From assembly GCA_965223405.1 (NCBI GenBank), contig CBDCWO010000006.1:2480001-2544000 (forward strand): 64,000 bases of DNA, written 5' to 3'. The position numbers and the translations under genes are program-made. The notes under the pieces are model-generated. The model had not been told where the DNA came from. It searched no databases and was given only the letters and a program-made list of their open reading frames with translations. Positions 53,592 through 62,107 of the stretch are shown here, in pieces. Position 1 is the first letter of the stretch. Every line of letters starts with the position of its first letter. Source of the stretch: CBDCWO01 sp965223405 (GTDB lineage Bacteria > Bacteroidota > Bacteroidia > Chitinophagales > Saprospiraceae).

Positions 53592-54719
53592 ATGGAAAAA
53601 TCCCCAATCAAAGTAGCCATTATAGGATTAGGGTTCGGAGCCGAATTTATTCCTATTTATCAAGCCTATCCCAACTGCGAATTGGTGGCACTATGCCAAC
53701 GCACTGAATCCGAATTACATAAGTTAGGCGATGTATTTGGAATTCCTAAACGATATACATCCTACGAAAAACTGTTATCGGATCCGGAAATAGATGCCGT
53801 TCATATAAATACCCCAATTCCCTTGCATGGTATACAATCCATTCAGGCTTTGAAAGCAGGCAAACATGTTGCGTGTACTGTTCCCATGGCAACCTCGCTG
53901 GCAGAATGTGAAGAAATTGTTCGTCTCACAGCTCAAACCGGATTGACCTATATGATGATGGAGACCGTGATCTACGCTCGGGAATTTCTGTATATGAAGG
54001 AACTTTATGAGCAGGGTGCATTGGGCAAAATACAATTTTTGAAAGCCAGTCATCAGCAAGATATGGATGGTTGGCCAGATTATTGGCCCGGACTGCCACC
54101 AATGTATTATGCCACTCATTGCGTCGGTCCGGTGTTAGGAATCACCAGAGGTGAAGCCGAATCTGTATCCTGTTTTGGGTCCGGTACAATCCGGGAGGAG
54201 TTACATCACTTCTACAATAGCCCTTTTGCCGTGGAATCAACCCATATCAAATTTAGGAAGTCGGACCTCACTGCTCATATCTATCGGTCTCTTTTTGACG
54301 TCGCTCGCCAGTATAGAGAAAGCTTTGAGGTCTATGGATCAAAGAAATCAGTGGAATGGCCACTAATTGAAAACGAACCTTTGGTCCTACATACGGCCAA
54401 AAAGCCTGAACCAGAAATTCCGGAATTGGTAAAATGCCCTGATTTTGCCCAAAGGTTACCGGAAGCTATACAAAAATTTACAACCAAGGGTGTATACGAC
54501 ATGGACCAGCAACAGCATTTATCTTTTACTCAGGGAGGTGGGCACGGGGGTTCACATCCCCACTTAATCCATGCTTTTGTAGACAGTTTAATCACCGGAA
54601 AAGACCCTTATCCCAATGCTGTTCAATCGGCTAATATGACGTGTGCCGGAATTCTAGCTCATGAGTCAGCTCTAAAAGGAGGTACCACAATTCGGTTACC
54701 GGATTTTACATTTTCTTAG
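53592..54719 (+). CDS. cytosolic Gfo/Idh/MocA-family protein lacking the E-K-P lysine
   Basis: 375 residues, no signal. Rossmann start VAIIGLGFGAEFIPIYQAYP (8-27) is intact. The motif normally reading C-E-K-P is HVACTVPMATSLAECEEIV: Thr96-Val97 replace Glu-Lys, so the lysine that in most members contacts substrate and cofactor is missing. Later His residues (ATHCVGPVLGITRGEAE, GGGHGGSHPHLIHAFVDSL) are conserved-looking, so the protein does not appear decayed; it has other catalytic residues or a non-oxidoreductase role. The only Gfo/Idh/MocA protein of the window without a Tat signal. 24 bp after the fusion gene. Confidence 0.88.
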   Translation: MEKSPIKVAIIGLGFGAEFIPIYQAYPNCELVALCQRTESELHKLGDVFGIPKRYTSYEKLLSDPEIDAVHINTPIPLHGIQSIQALKAGKHVACTVPMATSLAECEEIVRLTAQTGLTYMMMETVIYAREFLYMKELYEQGALGKIQFLKASHQQDMDGWPDYWPGLPPMYYATHCVGPVLGITRGEAESVSCFGSGTIREELHHFYNSPFAVESTHIKFRKSDLTAHIYRSLFDVARQYRESFEVYGSKKSVEWPLIENEPLVLHTAKKPEPEIPELVKCPDFAQRLPEAIQKFTTKGVYDMDQQQHLSFTQGGGHGGSHPHLIHAFVDSLITGKDPYPNAVQSANMTCAGILAHESALKGGTTIRLPDFTFS

Positions 54720-54807
54720 AATAGATTAAATGACTAGAGGCACAATAGCTTTGAATTAGAAAATTAAGGTAATCGAAAACTTAATTATAGGACAAAAATC
54801 TTCAGAT

Positions 54808-55845
54808 ATGAAATATGTATGGGTGATGATAATATGTTGTTGGGTAATGCCCAATCTATTTTCACAGAATGCTCCATGGGTAAAAGTTATTCCTGATGAA
54901 AACAAAAAGAAAGTAGATATTCTTATCTATGATAAGCTTTTTACCGCCTATATTTTTCCGGATGATATTATGAAGCCGGTATTATGGCCGGTAATGACCT
55001 CACAAGAAAATGAAATTACCAGGAGTTTTCCTTTAAAATCCAAGGCTGGAGAACGAGTTGACCACCCTCATCACGTAGGCGTATGGTTTAATTACGGAGA
55101 TGTCAATGGATTGGATTTTTGGAATAATTCGCAGGCTATTAAGGCTCAGGATATTTATAAATATGGGTTCATTGAACATCAAAACATATTGAAGTATAAA
55201 AGTAAACGAGGTAAAGGAATCCTAAAGACCACCGCAAAATGGAAGGATAGTTTTGGAACTACATTGCTAGATGAGAAAATCGAATTCAGATTCCTGGTAG
55301 AGGATGGAGTAAGAATAATTGATCGCAAATCTACCTTAGTAGCCCGCTCGGATGAAGTTTTATTCAAGGATAACAAAGAGGGCATGTTTGCCATCCGGGT
55401 AGCTCGTGAATTAGAACTTCCAAGTGAAGGAGCACTAAAGCTATCCGATACCCATGGTAATATTACAGAAGTATCATCACCGGACAATTCTCTGGTTTCT
55501 GGCAATTATTTAAGTAGCAAAGCAATTACCGGAAGCAAAGTATGGGGGACTCGTGCAAAATGGATGAAGTTATACGGAATAATAAACGGTGAAAAGGTGG
55601 CCGTTGTGATTTATGATCATCCGGATAATGTTGGATATCCTACCTATTGGCATGCCCGAACCTACGGTTTATTCTCAGCCAACACGTTAGGACAAAAGGT
55701 ATTTTCAAATGGAGAAAAAGAGTTGAACTTTACACTTAAGAATAAGGAAAAAGCTATTTTTAGGTATCGATTAGCGGTGTTCTCCGGAGATCCTTCCGTA
55801 AAGGAGATTGAAACCTTGTCAAAAAGTTTTAGTAAAATAAAATAA
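54808..55845 (+). CDS. DUF6807 (PmoA-like) family secreted protein
   Basis: 345 residues with Sec signal (MKYVWVMIICCWVMPNLFSQ). It is a single DUF6807 domain: VDHPHHVGVWFNYGDVNGLDFW (about 87-108), IDRKSTLVARSDEVLFKD, KEGMFAIRVARELELPSEG, VVIYDHPDNVGYPTYWHAR, and LAVFSGDPSVKEIETLSK. Same family as 9129-10445 and as the first domain of 49671-53567, so the domain occurs here both free and fused. Function unknown. Placed between two Gfo/Idh/MocA genes, 19 bp before the second, which makes co-function in sugar oxidation likely. Confidence 0.8.
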   Translation: MKYVWVMIICCWVMPNLFSQNAPWVKVIPDENKKKVDILIYDKLFTAYIFPDDIMKPVLWPVMTSQENEITRSFPLKSKAGERVDHPHHVGVWFNYGDVNGLDFWNNSQAIKAQDIYKYGFIEHQNILKYKSKRGKGILKTTAKWKDSFGTTLLDEKIEFRFLVEDGVRIIDRKSTLVARSDEVLFKDNKEGMFAIRVARELELPSEGALKLSDTHGNITEVSSPDNSLVSGNYLSSKAITGSKVWGTRAKWMKLYGIINGEKVAVVIYDHPDNVGYPTYWHARTYGLFSANTLGQKVFSNGEKELNFTLKNKEKAIFRYRLAVFSGDPSVKEIETLSKSFSKIK

Positions 55846-55864
55846 CACAAAAAAGAAATAACTT

Positions 55865-57241
55865 ATGAAAGATAGAAGAAGCTTTATTAAAAAGACAGCA
55901 GTAGGTGCTGCAGGAATTGCATTTGGCGCGACCTCATTATCTGCAAAATCCTATCAAAATATATTAGGCGCAAATGATCGTGTCGTATTAGCCTCAATCG
56001 GTCTGCGTGGCAGAGGAGGTGGGCTTATGCAAAGTTTTGCCAAAATGTATAACGATGGGGTACAGATCAAAACCATTTGTGATGTGGATACCCAGTTTTT
56101 TGGGGAAAGGATCAAACAGGCTGCCGAGAATCAAGATGGTCGTGAACCGGGTACCGTTGTCGATTTACGTAAAGTATATGAAGATCCTGATATTGATGCA
56201 GTAATCATAGCATCTCCAAATCATTGGCATGCGCTGTCTACCATTTGGGCCTGTCAAGCAGGAAAACATGTTTATGTTGAAAAACCAAGTTCACACAACG
56301 TGTGGGAAGGGAGAAAAATGGTAGAAGCAGCTAGGAAATACGACCGTATTGTACAAGTTGGATTTCAGAACCGGTCTATTAGTAATGTGATGCAAGCGAT
56401 GCAATTTTTACACGACGGTGGTATCGGTGATGTGTTTATGGCTCGGGGTATGTGCTTCAAACCCAGGGATTCATTTGGCATTTCTAAGAATAGCAATCCT
56501 CCTTCTACTCTTAACTATGACCTGTGGTTGGGTCCGGCAGCGTGGCGCCCTTACAATGAGAAAAAAGGCCATTACAATTGGCACTGGCATTGGGATACCG
56601 GAAACGGAGATACCGGTAATCAGGGCCCACATCAATTTGATATTGCCAGATGGGGATTGAATAAATTGGAACATCCGGTAAAAATTCAGTCTATGGGGGG
56701 GATATTCGGTATTTCACCAGCAGAATGTTCTCAAGAAACTCCGAATACACAAACTTCCGTATTTGAATATGAAGATGGTAAAATCCTGGAATTTGAAACG
56801 CGCGGAAGGTATACTAATGGAGAGGCACACTCAGGGGTGAAAATCGGAAATCTATTCTACGGAACCAAAGGTTGGATGGAAATTAACGGTAGTAATTGGA
56901 AAGCCTATAAAGGTCGGGATAAAGAACCATTTGCCGGTTCGGGCATGGAAAGCTCCGCAGCCATTGGTGGGGACCAGACCTTCCGAACAGCTCCGGATAG
57001 CAAAGGGCATTTCGGTAATTTTATTGACGGAGTAAGATCCGGAAACCGACATGATTTGAATTGTGATATCGAGGTTGGCCATATGTCCACAGTACTTCCC
57101 CTTATTGCAAATATTGCGTACAAAACAGGTCAGACATTAAAATTCAACGGGGAATTTGAGAACTTTATCGACAATGAAGAAGCAGATCTGATGCTGACCA
57201 GGAAATACAGATATCCCTATGTGGTTCCTAAAAATGTGTAG
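55865..57241 (+). CDS. Tat-exported Gfo/Idh/MocA-family oxidoreductase
   Basis: 458 residues. DRRSFIKKTAVGAAGIAFG is a Tat signal (Arg4-Arg5). SIGLRGRGGGLMQSF (44-58) is the nucleotide-binding loop; SPNHWHALSTIWACQAGKHV leads to VYVEKPSSHNVW with Glu139-Lys140-Pro141 intact; WHWDTGNGDTGNQGPHQFDIARW has the His expected in the active site. Same long subgroup as 7714-9093. Exported with bound cofactor, it probably oxidises or epimerises a sugar or glycoside. 19 bp after DUF6807 and 37 bp before the sialidase-like gene. Confidence 0.9.
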   Translation: MKDRRSFIKKTAVGAAGIAFGATSLSAKSYQNILGANDRVVLASIGLRGRGGGLMQSFAKMYNDGVQIKTICDVDTQFFGERIKQAAENQDGREPGTVVDLRKVYEDPDIDAVIIASPNHWHALSTIWACQAGKHVYVEKPSSHNVWEGRKMVEAARKYDRIVQVGFQNRSISNVMQAMQFLHDGGIGDVFMARGMCFKPRDSFGISKNSNPPSTLNYDLWLGPAAWRPYNEKKGHYNWHWHWDTGNGDTGNQGPHQFDIARWGLNKLEHPVKIQSMGGIFGISPAECSQETPNTQTSVFEYEDGKILEFETRGRYTNGEAHSGVKIGNLFYGTKGWMEINGSNWKAYKGRDKEPFAGSGMESSAAIGGDQTFRTAPDSKGHFGNFIDGVRSGNRHDLNCDIEVGHMSTVLPLIANIAYKTGQTLKFNGEFENFIDNEEADLMLTRKYRYPYVVPKNV

Positions 57242-57278
57242 AAATTATTTGCATTGGGATCAAAGGTTTTAAGTCACG

Positions 57279-59078
57279 ATGATAAGATTAACTCTGTTTT
57301 TATTTTCTAGGTTTCTTGCCTTGGGTAGCTTGTTATTGTTGATTTGTGTTGCAGGTTATTCACAGGATAAATTGACGGATTGGCGTTACATTCCAAACGC
57401 TGTTTTGATCCATGCGGATGGATATGTAGATCAACCCTATATCAATATACTGGATGACGGATCTTGGTTTTGTGTCTACACAACAAACCAGGCACATGAA
57501 GGGGCCAAGGGCCAGCATATTGCCTGCCGCAGAAGTGTTGACCAAGGACAAACCTGGAGTGAGGAGGTACGAATTGAAGAACCGGGGGCGGAATCGAAGT
57601 CCTGGGGAGTACCCTATGTTACCAGCTATGGTCGCATCTACGTTTTTTACGATTATAATGGGGATAAAATTCATGAATTAGACGAAAGAAAAAATATCCG
57701 GGAAGATATGTTGGGGTGGTATTGTTTTAAATATTCTGATGATGGCGGCAAATCCTGGTCTGAGAGATATCGTATTCCTATGCGGCGCACGGCAATGGAT
57801 CGCATGAATCAGTGGCAGGGAGACGTCCAAATATTTTGGGGTATTGATAAGCCCAAACGAGTTGGTGATGGGTTTATGTTTGCTTTCACCAAAATTGGTG
57901 AATACATGCTTGAGTATAGCGAAGGTTGGTTTTATCACTGCGAAAATATTGAAACCGAAAAAGAAGTCGATAAACTGAAGTGGAATCTGTTACCAGAAGG
58001 AGATCATGGATTGAGGTCGGATCAGTGGGGTGATATCCAGGAAGAGCAAAATACCGTACATATGAATAGTGGGGCGATTTGCTGTGTCTACCGGACTACT
58101 CAAGGAAGACCATTGATCTCATATAGCCGGGACCAGGGAAAGACTTGGTCTGTTCCGGTGCCACCGCAAGATTATAATAGACGCGAATTGAAAAATCCCC
58201 GTGCGAATCCGAAAATCTGGAAATGTAAAAATGGAAAATACTTATTGTGGTACCACCACAATGGCACCAGAAGTTTCTACAATCGGACTCCTGCTTGGAT
58301 TTCCGGAGGTATCGAAAAAGAAGGAAAGATAGTATGGACCCAACCGGAAATTCTTCTCTATAAGGATGACGTTTATCCGGGACCGAGTTATCCTGATTTG
58401 ATCGAACAGGATGGTCAGTATTGGATCACTGAAACCCAGAAATCTGAAGCCAGGATTCATAAAATTCCCAATAGATTTCTTGATGACTTATGGCAACAGT
58501 TTGACATCGAGAAACCTGTAATGAATCAATTATCCTTTGATCTGCAAGGTGAGCGGTTGAATCAAACGGATTCCGTGCAGTTACCAGACTTACCTGGTGT
58601 AAAAGAAGGGGGCGGCTTTACACTCACAGTCCGTATGAGAAGCAATCTGGATATGGCCAAAGGAAAAATTGTAATAGATTCCAGGGATGAAAGCGGTAAA
58701 GGATTTTGGATGGAATCCTGGGAGAATTTTTCAATCAGATTTTCAATATCTGATGGAAAGCATACCTGCAGTATCGTTTCAGACCCTAATGTAATTCAGA
58801 CTCGATCGCGCTGGGAGCAGGAGGTTACAGTCAGTGTAGATTTTAATGCGGGAATTATCCAAAGTATTGTTGATGGCGTAGTATGCGATGGAAAGGGTCG
58901 CCCTTTTGGGTGGAGTAGGATAGACGACAAGGTAGATAAGATCCGGACTAAATGGTTGCACATAGATAAGACGAGAAAGACCATCACCGGCATAAAATTT
59001 TATGAAAGGCCATTGATGAATACTGAAATTATTGGCGATTATCGATATTGGCAGCAACAGCTTAATAAGTTTAAATAG
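57279..59078 (+). CDS. sialidase-like (BNR-repeat) exported protein with LamG-like C-terminus
   Basis: 599 residues, signal MIRLTLFLFSRFLALGSLLL. Residues about 35-420 form a six-blade propeller with Asp-box type repeats: RRSVDQGQTWSEEV, KYSDDGGKSWSERY and SYSRDQGKTWSVPV (S-x-D-x-G-x-T/S-W). The last ~170 residues are a concanavalin-like beta-sandwich (GGGFTLTVRMRSNLDMAKGKI, ITGIKFYERPLMNTEIIGDY). The sialidase arginine triad cannot be confirmed from sequence alone, and many such proteins are not sialidases. It precedes a GH32 gene by overlap-to-42 bp depending on start. Role: glycan hydrolysis or binding in the envelope. Confidence 0.8.
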   Translation: MIRLTLFLFSRFLALGSLLLLICVAGYSQDKLTDWRYIPNAVLIHADGYVDQPYINILDDGSWFCVYTTNQAHEGAKGQHIACRRSVDQGQTWSEEVRIEEPGAESKSWGVPYVTSYGRIYVFYDYNGDKIHELDERKNIREDMLGWYCFKYSDDGGKSWSERYRIPMRRTAMDRMNQWQGDVQIFWGIDKPKRVGDGFMFAFTKIGEYMLEYSEGWFYHCENIETEKEVDKLKWNLLPEGDHGLRSDQWGDIQEEQNTVHMNSGAICCVYRTTQGRPLISYSRDQGKTWSVPVPPQDYNRRELKNPRANPKIWKCKNGKYLLWYHHNGTRSFYNRTPAWISGGIEKEGKIVWTQPEILLYKDDVYPGPSYPDLIEQDGQYWITETQKSEARIHKIPNRFLDDLWQQFDIEKPVMNQLSFDLQGERLNQTDSVQLPDLPGVKEGGGFTLTVRMRSNLDMAKGKIVIDSRDESGKGFWMESWENFSIRFSISDGKHTCSIVSDPNVIQTRSRWEQEVTVSVDFNAGIIQSIVDGVVCDGKGRPFGWSRIDDKVDKIRTKWLHIDKTRKTITGIKFYERPLMNTEIIGDYRYWQQQLNKFK

Positions 59079-59119
59079 TGAAGCTCCAGACCTACTTTAA
59101 TAGTAATTTACAACTTGCA

Positions 59120-60931
59120 ATGAATCGCTACTTTATTTTACTGTTGTTTGTACAAACTTTCCTTTCTGATATTTCATTGCCATCGGCTTCTAATCATCCT
59201 CCGCACTGCTTGGATCAAGGAGATAAGTATTTATCATTTGTTATTAAAAAAAGATTTCTAATTCTACCTGTTGAGGAGGATAGCCAGTTACAAAGGGTTA
59301 ACATTAAAATTGACGGGAAATACTTTGTCGATTTTGATATGGCATTGTGTGAAAAAGAGGAGCCGGATTATTTTGTCTTTATTGATCTCAAAAAGTATCG
59401 TGATCAAGAATTGGAGGTATTTGTGCCAAAAATGATTTTCAAGAAGATAATAGGGCTTAGGAAGGTCAGGCAAGTAGATACAATTCCTGGATTTGATAGT
59501 TTATACCAGGAGGCATTAAGACCGAAATTTCATTTTAGCACCAAACGTGGAGTAATCGGTGATCCGAATGGATTGGTTTATCATGATGGATTGTATCATC
59601 TTTATCATCAACACAATCCTTTTGGAAATACTTTTCACAATATGCATTGGGGACATGCCACTTCGAAAGACTTGATCCACTGGACCCAACATGATGAAGC
59701 CATCAGGCCTGCTTCTTATCGGGATAATGCATGGTCTGGATCAGCGGTTGTAGATCATCTCAATTCATCCGGGTTTCAATCCACAGATAAGCCCCCAATT
59801 GTAGCCGCCTATACTAGTAGTCGCAGAGGGGAATGCATCGTTTACAGTAATGATGGTGGGATGTCGTTTTCTTCATACCTGGGAAATCCTGTATTAGGAG
59901 GAGCCACTGCAAATAGAGATCCCAAGATTTTTTGGTACGAGCCGGGCAAACACTGGGTTATGGCCAGGAATTACACATTTGAGAAAAAGGAGTATATCGG
60001 ATTTTATTCTTCATCGGATTTGAAAAACTGGACTCTGGAAAGCAAAGAAGGTTTTTTCCATTCTTGTCCGGAGGCCTATGAATTGCCGGTGATTGGAATG
60101 GAAGGTGTCAACAAATGGGTAATTCATGATATGTTTGGCAACTACAAAATTGGTAGTTTTGATGGAAAAAAATTTACATCAGAAGTAAAAGAAAAGATCA
60201 TATACAACCACGGATCAGCTTATGTGGCTGGACAGAATTTCAACAACCATCCCGATAATCAAGTTGTCTTGATGGCTTTTTCTTACAATGGAGCTTGTCC
60301 TGGTATGCCCTTTAACAATTGCATGTTGTTTCCGGTAGAATTACGTCTAAAAATGACGTCATTCGGAATTAGAATGTGCCCAAAACCTATTGAAGCTATT
60401 AATACGCTTCATGATCAATCATTTGAGTATCGGAATAAGTCCATTCCTTTTTTGAACAAACTGCTTAAAAAGAATGGTAATCTGGGCAACGTACTACATA
60501 TAAAAATGAAAATGGGACCGGTCAGCAAAAAATTTACAATGGAACTAAATGGTGCTACCATTACAATCGAGAGAGATAGTTTATTTTGTAAAGGAAATAT
60601 GGACATACCGGTAAAACCCATTATGCGTACGGCTATTGATCACAATGGTGTAGTGAAAGGACCCTTAAGCACCAATGAAGGTGTCGAACTGGAGTTACTT
60701 TTGGACAAAACCACATTAGAAATATTTGGCAATGATGGAGCATTGTATATGCCGGTAGGATTGTATATCTATCCTGATTTTATGGGTGGTCTTTTTGGTA
60801 AATCCTATGGGAAAACCGATATTTTACCCTTTATGGATCCGGATAAAAGAGGGATAACTTTGTTTTCAGAAGATGAAAGTTTAAATATCGAAATATTGGA
60901 AATCCATACTATGAAATCCATCTGGAATTAA
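59120..60931 (+). CDS. GH32 family fructosidase (levanase/inulinase-like)
   Basis: 604 residues from the ATG at 59120, which starts MNRYFILLLFVQTFLSDIS, a Sec signal; the frame is also open to a GTG at 59078. GH32 catalytic residues: nucleophile Asp148 in GDPNGLVYHDGLYHL, stabiliser Asp267 in NRDPKIFWYEPG, acid/base Glu318 in SCPEAYELP. TSKDLIHWTQHDEAI and DNAWSGSAV also fit. It cleaves terminal beta-fructosides (levan, inulin, sucrose). N-terminal ~130 residues form an additional beta-domain, and a C-terminal beta-sandwich ends the protein. Last gene of the operon begun at 49671. Confidence 0.9.
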   Translation: MNRYFILLLFVQTFLSDISLPSASNHPPHCLDQGDKYLSFVIKKRFLILPVEEDSQLQRVNIKIDGKYFVDFDMALCEKEEPDYFVFIDLKKYRDQELEVFVPKMIFKKIIGLRKVRQVDTIPGFDSLYQEALRPKFHFSTKRGVIGDPNGLVYHDGLYHLYHQHNPFGNTFHNMHWGHATSKDLIHWTQHDEAIRPASYRDNAWSGSAVVDHLNSSGFQSTDKPPIVAAYTSSRRGECIVYSNDGGMSFSSYLGNPVLGGATANRDPKIFWYEPGKHWVMARNYTFEKKEYIGFYSSSDLKNWTLESKEGFFHSCPEAYELPVIGMEGVNKWVIHDMFGNYKIGSFDGKKFTSEVKEKIIYNHGSAYVAGQNFNNHPDNQVVLMAFSYNGACPGMPFNNCMLFPVELRLKMTSFGIRMCPKPIEAINTLHDQSFEYRNKSIPFLNKLLKKNGNLGNVLHIKMKMGPVSKKFTMELNGATITIERDSLFCKGNMDIPVKPIMRTAIDHNGVVKGPLSTNEGVELELLLDKTTLEIFGNDGALYMPVGLYIYPDFMGGLFGKSYGKTDILPFMDPDKRGITLFSEDESLNIEILEIHTMKSIWN

Positions 60932-60955
60932 ATTCCGATTTAATCGGAATTTTTT
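60930..60955 (+). terminator. rho-independent terminator after the GH32 gene
   Basis: AAATTCCGATT and AATCGGAATTT are perfect 11-nt inverse complements separated by one T, followed by a T-run; the hairpin begins inside the GH32 stop codon. It closes the 49671-60931 operon. Confidence 0.7.
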
Positions 60956-61078
60956 CTGAAATTCAAAATTTCCCGGGCGTTAAACTAGACTAAGACATTC
61001 GGATAGATTTAAGCGAATTAATTTTCTGAAATCTTTATTACGGTGTACTTTGCAGAGGTATAAAATTCTGGATAAATC

Positions 61079-62107
61079 ATGAAAGGAAATCCAATTAGGA
61101 CCACAGTTATTGGCAGTTATCCGTTTCCAGGATGGCTTGAATTTGCTTCCCGGAATCTGGACCAATTTGGAGGTGCTGATCTGGAAGAAATGATCGAAGA
61201 TGCAGTTATTACTGCGATTCATGATCAGGTTTCCTCCGGATTGGATGTGATTACCGATGGTGAGCAAACACGATTGGATTTTAATCTGTCCTTTTATGGT
61301 TTTATTCAGGGAATAAGGGAAAATACAAAATCTCTTAGAAAGTGGGGTCCTCCGGCCCATGATCAAAGAGGCAAACATGAAATAGTTGGGGAATTGACTG
61401 CGGAAAAAGGATTGGGTGTGGTGCAGGAATATAATAGACTGCAGCGACTGGCACCTGATGGTCCAGTCTTAAAAGCTAGTATTCCTGGTCCTTATACTCT
61501 TAGTGGACGCTTGTTGCCGAATGATAGATATTCGGATCGCTGGGCAATTACGGAAGCATTGTTGCCTTTTGTCCGTAAAGAGCTTGAGGATTTGGTGGAG
61601 GTGGGATGTACAGAAATTACAGTTGATGAACCATCAATGAGTTGCTATGCACATAAAGAGAATACCAAACGATTTGTAGATATTTTCAATAGAACTGTTG
61701 AACCGATTGTAGGGAAAACCAGATTATCGACACACCTTTGCTTTGGGAATTACAAAGGGCATCCGGTTGGTTATCGGAAAATAGCTAACATGTTACCGGA
61801 CTTTCTTGAATTTAAAGTTGATGAAGTCCATTTGGAAATGGCAAATCGTGAATTTTCCGAAATCGAACTGGCTGCAACTTTTGCACAACAAATGGATGTG
61901 GCCATTGGGGTAGTTGATGTGAAGAGTTATTATATCGAAACTGTGGAAAATATTGTAGAGCGAATCGGATGGTGCTTAAATTATATTCCAGCTGATAAAT
62001 TATCGGTAGCTCCGGATTGCGGATTAAGCCAAACGGCCCGATGGGCAGCCAAGAGAAAACTTAACAATTTAGTAGCTGGAGCTTTGGAAGCCAGGAAGAA
62101 ACTCTGA
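61079..62107 (+). CDS. MetE C-terminal-like cobalamin-independent methionine synthase homologue
   Basis: 342 residues, roughly the C-terminal half of MetE (the full enzyme is about 750). IRTTVIGSYPFPGWLEFA, DVITDGEQTRLDFNLSF, ASIPGPYTLSGRLL, TVDEPSMSCY and the zinc ligands His219/Cys221 in STHLCFGNYKG and Cys314 in DCGLSQTARW are present. Such short forms use methyl donors other than polyglutamyl folate, or serve other methyl transfers; methionine formation from homocysteine is plausible but not certain. TGA/ATG overlap with the next gene (62105-62107). A TACTTTGC sequence about 30 nt upstream could be its promoter. Confidence 0.88.
   Translation: MKGNPIRTTVIGSYPFPGWLEFASRNLDQFGGADLEEMIEDAVITAIHDQVSSGLDVITDGEQTRLDFNLSFYGFIQGIRENTKSLRKWGPPAHDQRGKHEIVGELTAEKGLGVVQEYNRLQRLAPDGPVLKASIPGPYTLSGRLLPNDRYSDRWAITEALLPFVRKELEDLVEVGCTEITVDEPSMSCYAHKENTKRFVDIFNRTVEPIVGKTRLSTHLCFGNYKGHPVGYRKIANMLPDFLEFKVDEVHLEMANREFSEIELAATFAQQMDVAIGVVDVKSYYIETVENIVERIGWCLNYIPADKLSVAPDCGLSQTARWAAKRKLNNLVAGALEARKKL

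Noticed and set aside
57279..59078. firm assignment as sialidase
   Set aside because: Asp-box repeats alone show a propeller; the catalytic Arg triad and Tyr/Glu pair could not be confirmed by reading.
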